NCBI GenBank assembly: GCA_017632345.1 | Contig: JAGBRL010000035.1 | Span: 1 to 64,000, forward strand | Origin: Paludibacteraceae bacterium | Lineage (GTDB): Bacteria > Bacteroidota > Bacteroidia > Bacteroidales > Paludibacteraceae | Length of the DNA stretch: 64,000 nucleotides | Direction: 5' to 3' | Shown: piece by piece, positions 63,101-64,000 of the stretch | How the letters are laid out: each line of letters opens with the position of its first letter | How positions within the stretch are numbered: position 1 is the stretch's first letter | Notes under the pieces: model-generated | Databases searched by the model: none | Told to the model about the DNA's origin: nothing | What the model saw: only the letters and a program-made list of their open reading frames with translations | Position numbers and translations under genes: made by a program

Positions 63101-64000
63101 CAATCTCCACAGCCCGGAATTCTGGGTGCCAAACCACATGTTACCATTTTTATCCTCCGAAATGGCATAAATCTTATTAAAATCGATAGGTTCAGAATTA
63201 AAAGGTCTCAGTTCTTGAAAGTTAGCGGAAGCCGACGGCACATCATCTGTGAACCAAAGCCCGAAACCATCTGTCGCAAACCAATACCTGTCCTGAGAAT
63301 CCTTAAACACACACCGCACATTTCCGAAAGGCAATTTCACTATTTCCGGATTGCTCACCCCTTTTTCGTCAAGTTCAAAGACCCACAAGTCTGAAGACAA
63401 GAACGAGACCGCCACCTTGTCGTCTGAGATTGGAAGTATCATAGTAGCATACTCACACGGAGCAAAGGACTGGTTGAAATTTGCGAGTTTATTACCTGCG
63501 CTATCAACCACAAACATAGAGTTCACAGAGCCGAGCCAGAACCTGTCATAACGGTCAACATAAGCTGCACTCACATAATTTGAGGCAAAAGACTCGAACG
63601 CCGGGAACTCGTGCGTAAACACATCCTTAACTGGGTCATATTTGTAGAGACCTCCGATTGTGTAAGCATAATAGACACCATTTTCGGACTTGCATATTCC
63701 CTTGACCTCCTTATAAGAAGAATACTCAAACTCGTCCGGCTTCTTGTTGACGAAGCTGTCCGACTCATAGTCATATTCCAAAAGCAGTCCGTTATAGCCT
63801 CCCGTAAAAATCTTGTTATTAAAAGATTTAACAAAATACACATCGTCACGAATCAGCGACGGATAATCTTTCTTAGAGTAATTTCTGAAAGATCTGCCGT
63901 CGAAGCGAGACAATCCAAAGTCTGTTGCCACCCAAACAAACCCGCGTTCGTCCTGAGCAATGCCATAGACACGATTAGACGCCAATCCATCTTGAACAGA
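60146..64000 (-). CDS. Hybrid two-component system protein (partial, runs off right edge)
   Basis: At least 1284 residues are present; the N-terminus with the signal peptide lies beyond the window. The visible start, ...QDGLASNRVYGIAQDERGFVWVATDFGLSRFDG, is the first blade of the periplasmic Reg_prop beta-propeller (to about 640). A Y_Y_Y domain (about 670-730) and one membrane helix (WWFQLLLVVLISVVVLLFF, near 745) follow. The kinase has its phospho-His in SVIGHDLKNP near 790 and a HATPase domain (about 890-1010). The receiver has its phospho-Asp in ILSDVDMPEMNG near 1078, and an AraC-type DNA-binding domain ends the protein (VSVEDLASDMNMSQSTLNRRA...). Such proteins sense glycans and switch on neighbouring utilisation genes. 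Its target locus is probably outside the window. Confidence 0.95.
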   Translation of the reverse strand, partial: SVQDGLASNRVYGIAQDERGFVWVATDFGLSRFDGRSFRNYSKKDYPSLIRDDVYFVKSFNNKIFTGGYNGLLLEYDYESDSFVNKKPDEFEYSSYKEVKGICKSENGVYYAYTIGGLYKYDPVKDVFTHEFPAFESFASNYVSAAYVDRYDRFWLGSVNSMFVVDSAGNKLANFNQSFAPCEYATMILPISDDKVAVSFLSSDLWVFELDEKGVSNPEIVKLPFGNVRCVFKDSQDRYWFATDGFGLWFTDDVPSASANFQELRPFNSEPIDFNKIYAISEDKNGNMWFGTQNSGLWRLCRNQTEKLVFSSDYGFPSIVCNSFAEDDNGNLIVASDGGGMYSVAPDFKGFKKIKTNNTNVLCAEKINSGEVLLTTWGGGLLSLDSKTDDVSVASFDGINTSINCFFSLKQMPDGEIWVGTANDGIYIRDNKGKWRKQVLKTEGVQEDRWVYSVYGNAKGVRWAITSNTIWRLDDKGLTMLLPDVSTLKTHLPRALYDAECDDEGNLYVVCNKGVLCFPADGSEHYMLDFIPGVFFRSILRSKDGRFWIAGDGDIGYFNPKEKKYVSFVGDFNKNIVKSFYQRASFEDSDGNLYFGTMSGFFKLSPTLSSEKSADIHYEFSDLYMLGKKVKPLTSVLKHGRLSNLSEIELKHNQTDISVTVDIVSMSSESCQFRYILEGLGEQWQLLPNNREIAFSFIPHGSYDLIVEPCDAVDGNALGEPIKLHIEVLPPWWAVWWFQLLLVVLISVVVLLFFKRRERNLVRIQNILREKVDKRTSELKVALEDKDRLISVIGHDLKNPMFAIVGSLDLLKNKEDQMSKEEKSQLIDEVRFEAKTLQDEMVRLVEWAKSKREELVCNISDTNLSLVAKNVFMLLEGVAEQKKIELKQNIDLKHYALVDSRMLGTILRNLMGNAVKFTPAGGSISLNAFERDNRIVVNVIDSGVGMDDAQLAKLLDAEDNTSTKGTNNEEGTGLGFRICQDYVKRNKGSILVKSEKGKGTTVTLEFLKSDSVIKEAEVVKDVEFEVDRGLTEGNTILIVDDDYLICRNLSAILDPYVNVIVAHNGAEALKLAEENLPDMILSDVDMPEMNGIELGKALNSSDKLNHIPVIYLSAKGDEQDRLRGLVNGAVDYISKPFSQTELLIKVCNQLKIRQKQQSLILSTHLKRNVKKQEKIEEPAALNPFTKDFIAVLDKRYSDSRVSVEDLASDMNMSQSTLNRRARSIVGKSPLEMLNEYRLNMAAQMLKDDKAGKSISDIAYDVGFSDPAYFTKKFKDYFGCTPSQI

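Noticed and set aside
1-64000. tRNA, rRNA, integrase, transposase or recognisable phage genes
   Set aside because: None of the intergenic stretches showed a tRNA-like arm set or T-loop, and no protein with recombinase or transposase motifs was seen; the only mobile DNA is the pair of non-coding MITE-like elements.

Overview
The window reads as chromosomal DNA of a Bacteroidota bacterium, most likely order Bacteroidales. The signs are: many Bacteroidota-type promoters (a TAnnTTTG -7 box, sometimes with TTTG about 19 bases upstream) and few Shine-Dalgarno sites; a BamD / omega-like / CoaBC / DUF4835 gene run; type IX secretion features (a PorE-like OmpA lipoprotein and a CotH protein with a C-terminal sorting domain); a hybrid two-component system; and a SerC-SerA pair. 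No rRNA or tRNA gene was seen. The species cannot be named from this alone. The Cas12a looks closest, from memory, to Porphyromonas-type Cas12a.

Layout. 1-4500 is an accessory, defence-like stretch: an ABC-type AAA ATPase overlapping a PD-(D/E)XK-like protein, a 41-codon Cys-rich remnant, a Cas4-like (DUF2779-type) nuclease, seven 23-bp tandem repeats, and an AAA/DUF4143 ATPase. 4600-28200 is mostly minus-strand housekeeping: carB behind a structured leader with a terminator, rnhA-argE, a lipoprotein, a LuxR regulator overlapping a RIC-like di-iron protein, proC-XRE/cupin-acyl-CoA synthetase, proB-phosphoesterase-thyA-folA-recN-BspA-like, and serC-serA. On the plus strand within it are two GlsB-like membrane proteins and a catalase. 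28650-33420 is plus-strand: bamD, omega-like, coaBC, DUF4835 and an MFS transporter.

33571-40828 is the main feature, a complete type V-A CRISPR-Cas locus in the order cas12a-cas4-cas1-cas2-leader-array. The genes are almost touching. All three RuvC catalytic residues, the Nuc arginine and the crRNA-processing His/Lys of Cas12a are visible. The array has 22 repeats (21 apparently identical, the last decayed) and 21 spacers of 27-32 nt, behind its own recognisable promoter. Terminators isolate the locus from the MFS gene upstream and from rng, which converges on it.

40926-64000 holds rng, a 29-residue bS22/mS38-like ribosomal protein gene and an HU gene in one run; a very large beta-helix surface protein; a second copy of a MITE-like element; DUF5606 and HD-domain genes; tsaC-EamA-secreted protein; the PorE-like lipoprotein; a small decayed island (antitoxin-like and cytosine-methyltransferase fragments beside an intact YhcG/DUF1016 nuclease); the CotH/lamin-tail T9SS cargo; and a hybrid histidine kinase cut by the right edge.

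Functionally, immunity genes (CRISPR V-A, the ATPase/nuclease pair, the Cas4-like and YhcG nucleases) lie in three patches inside an otherwise ordinary backbone. Small repeats (the MITE pair, a roughly 20-bp interspersed motif, the 23-bp tandem array) sit in gaps between these blocks.
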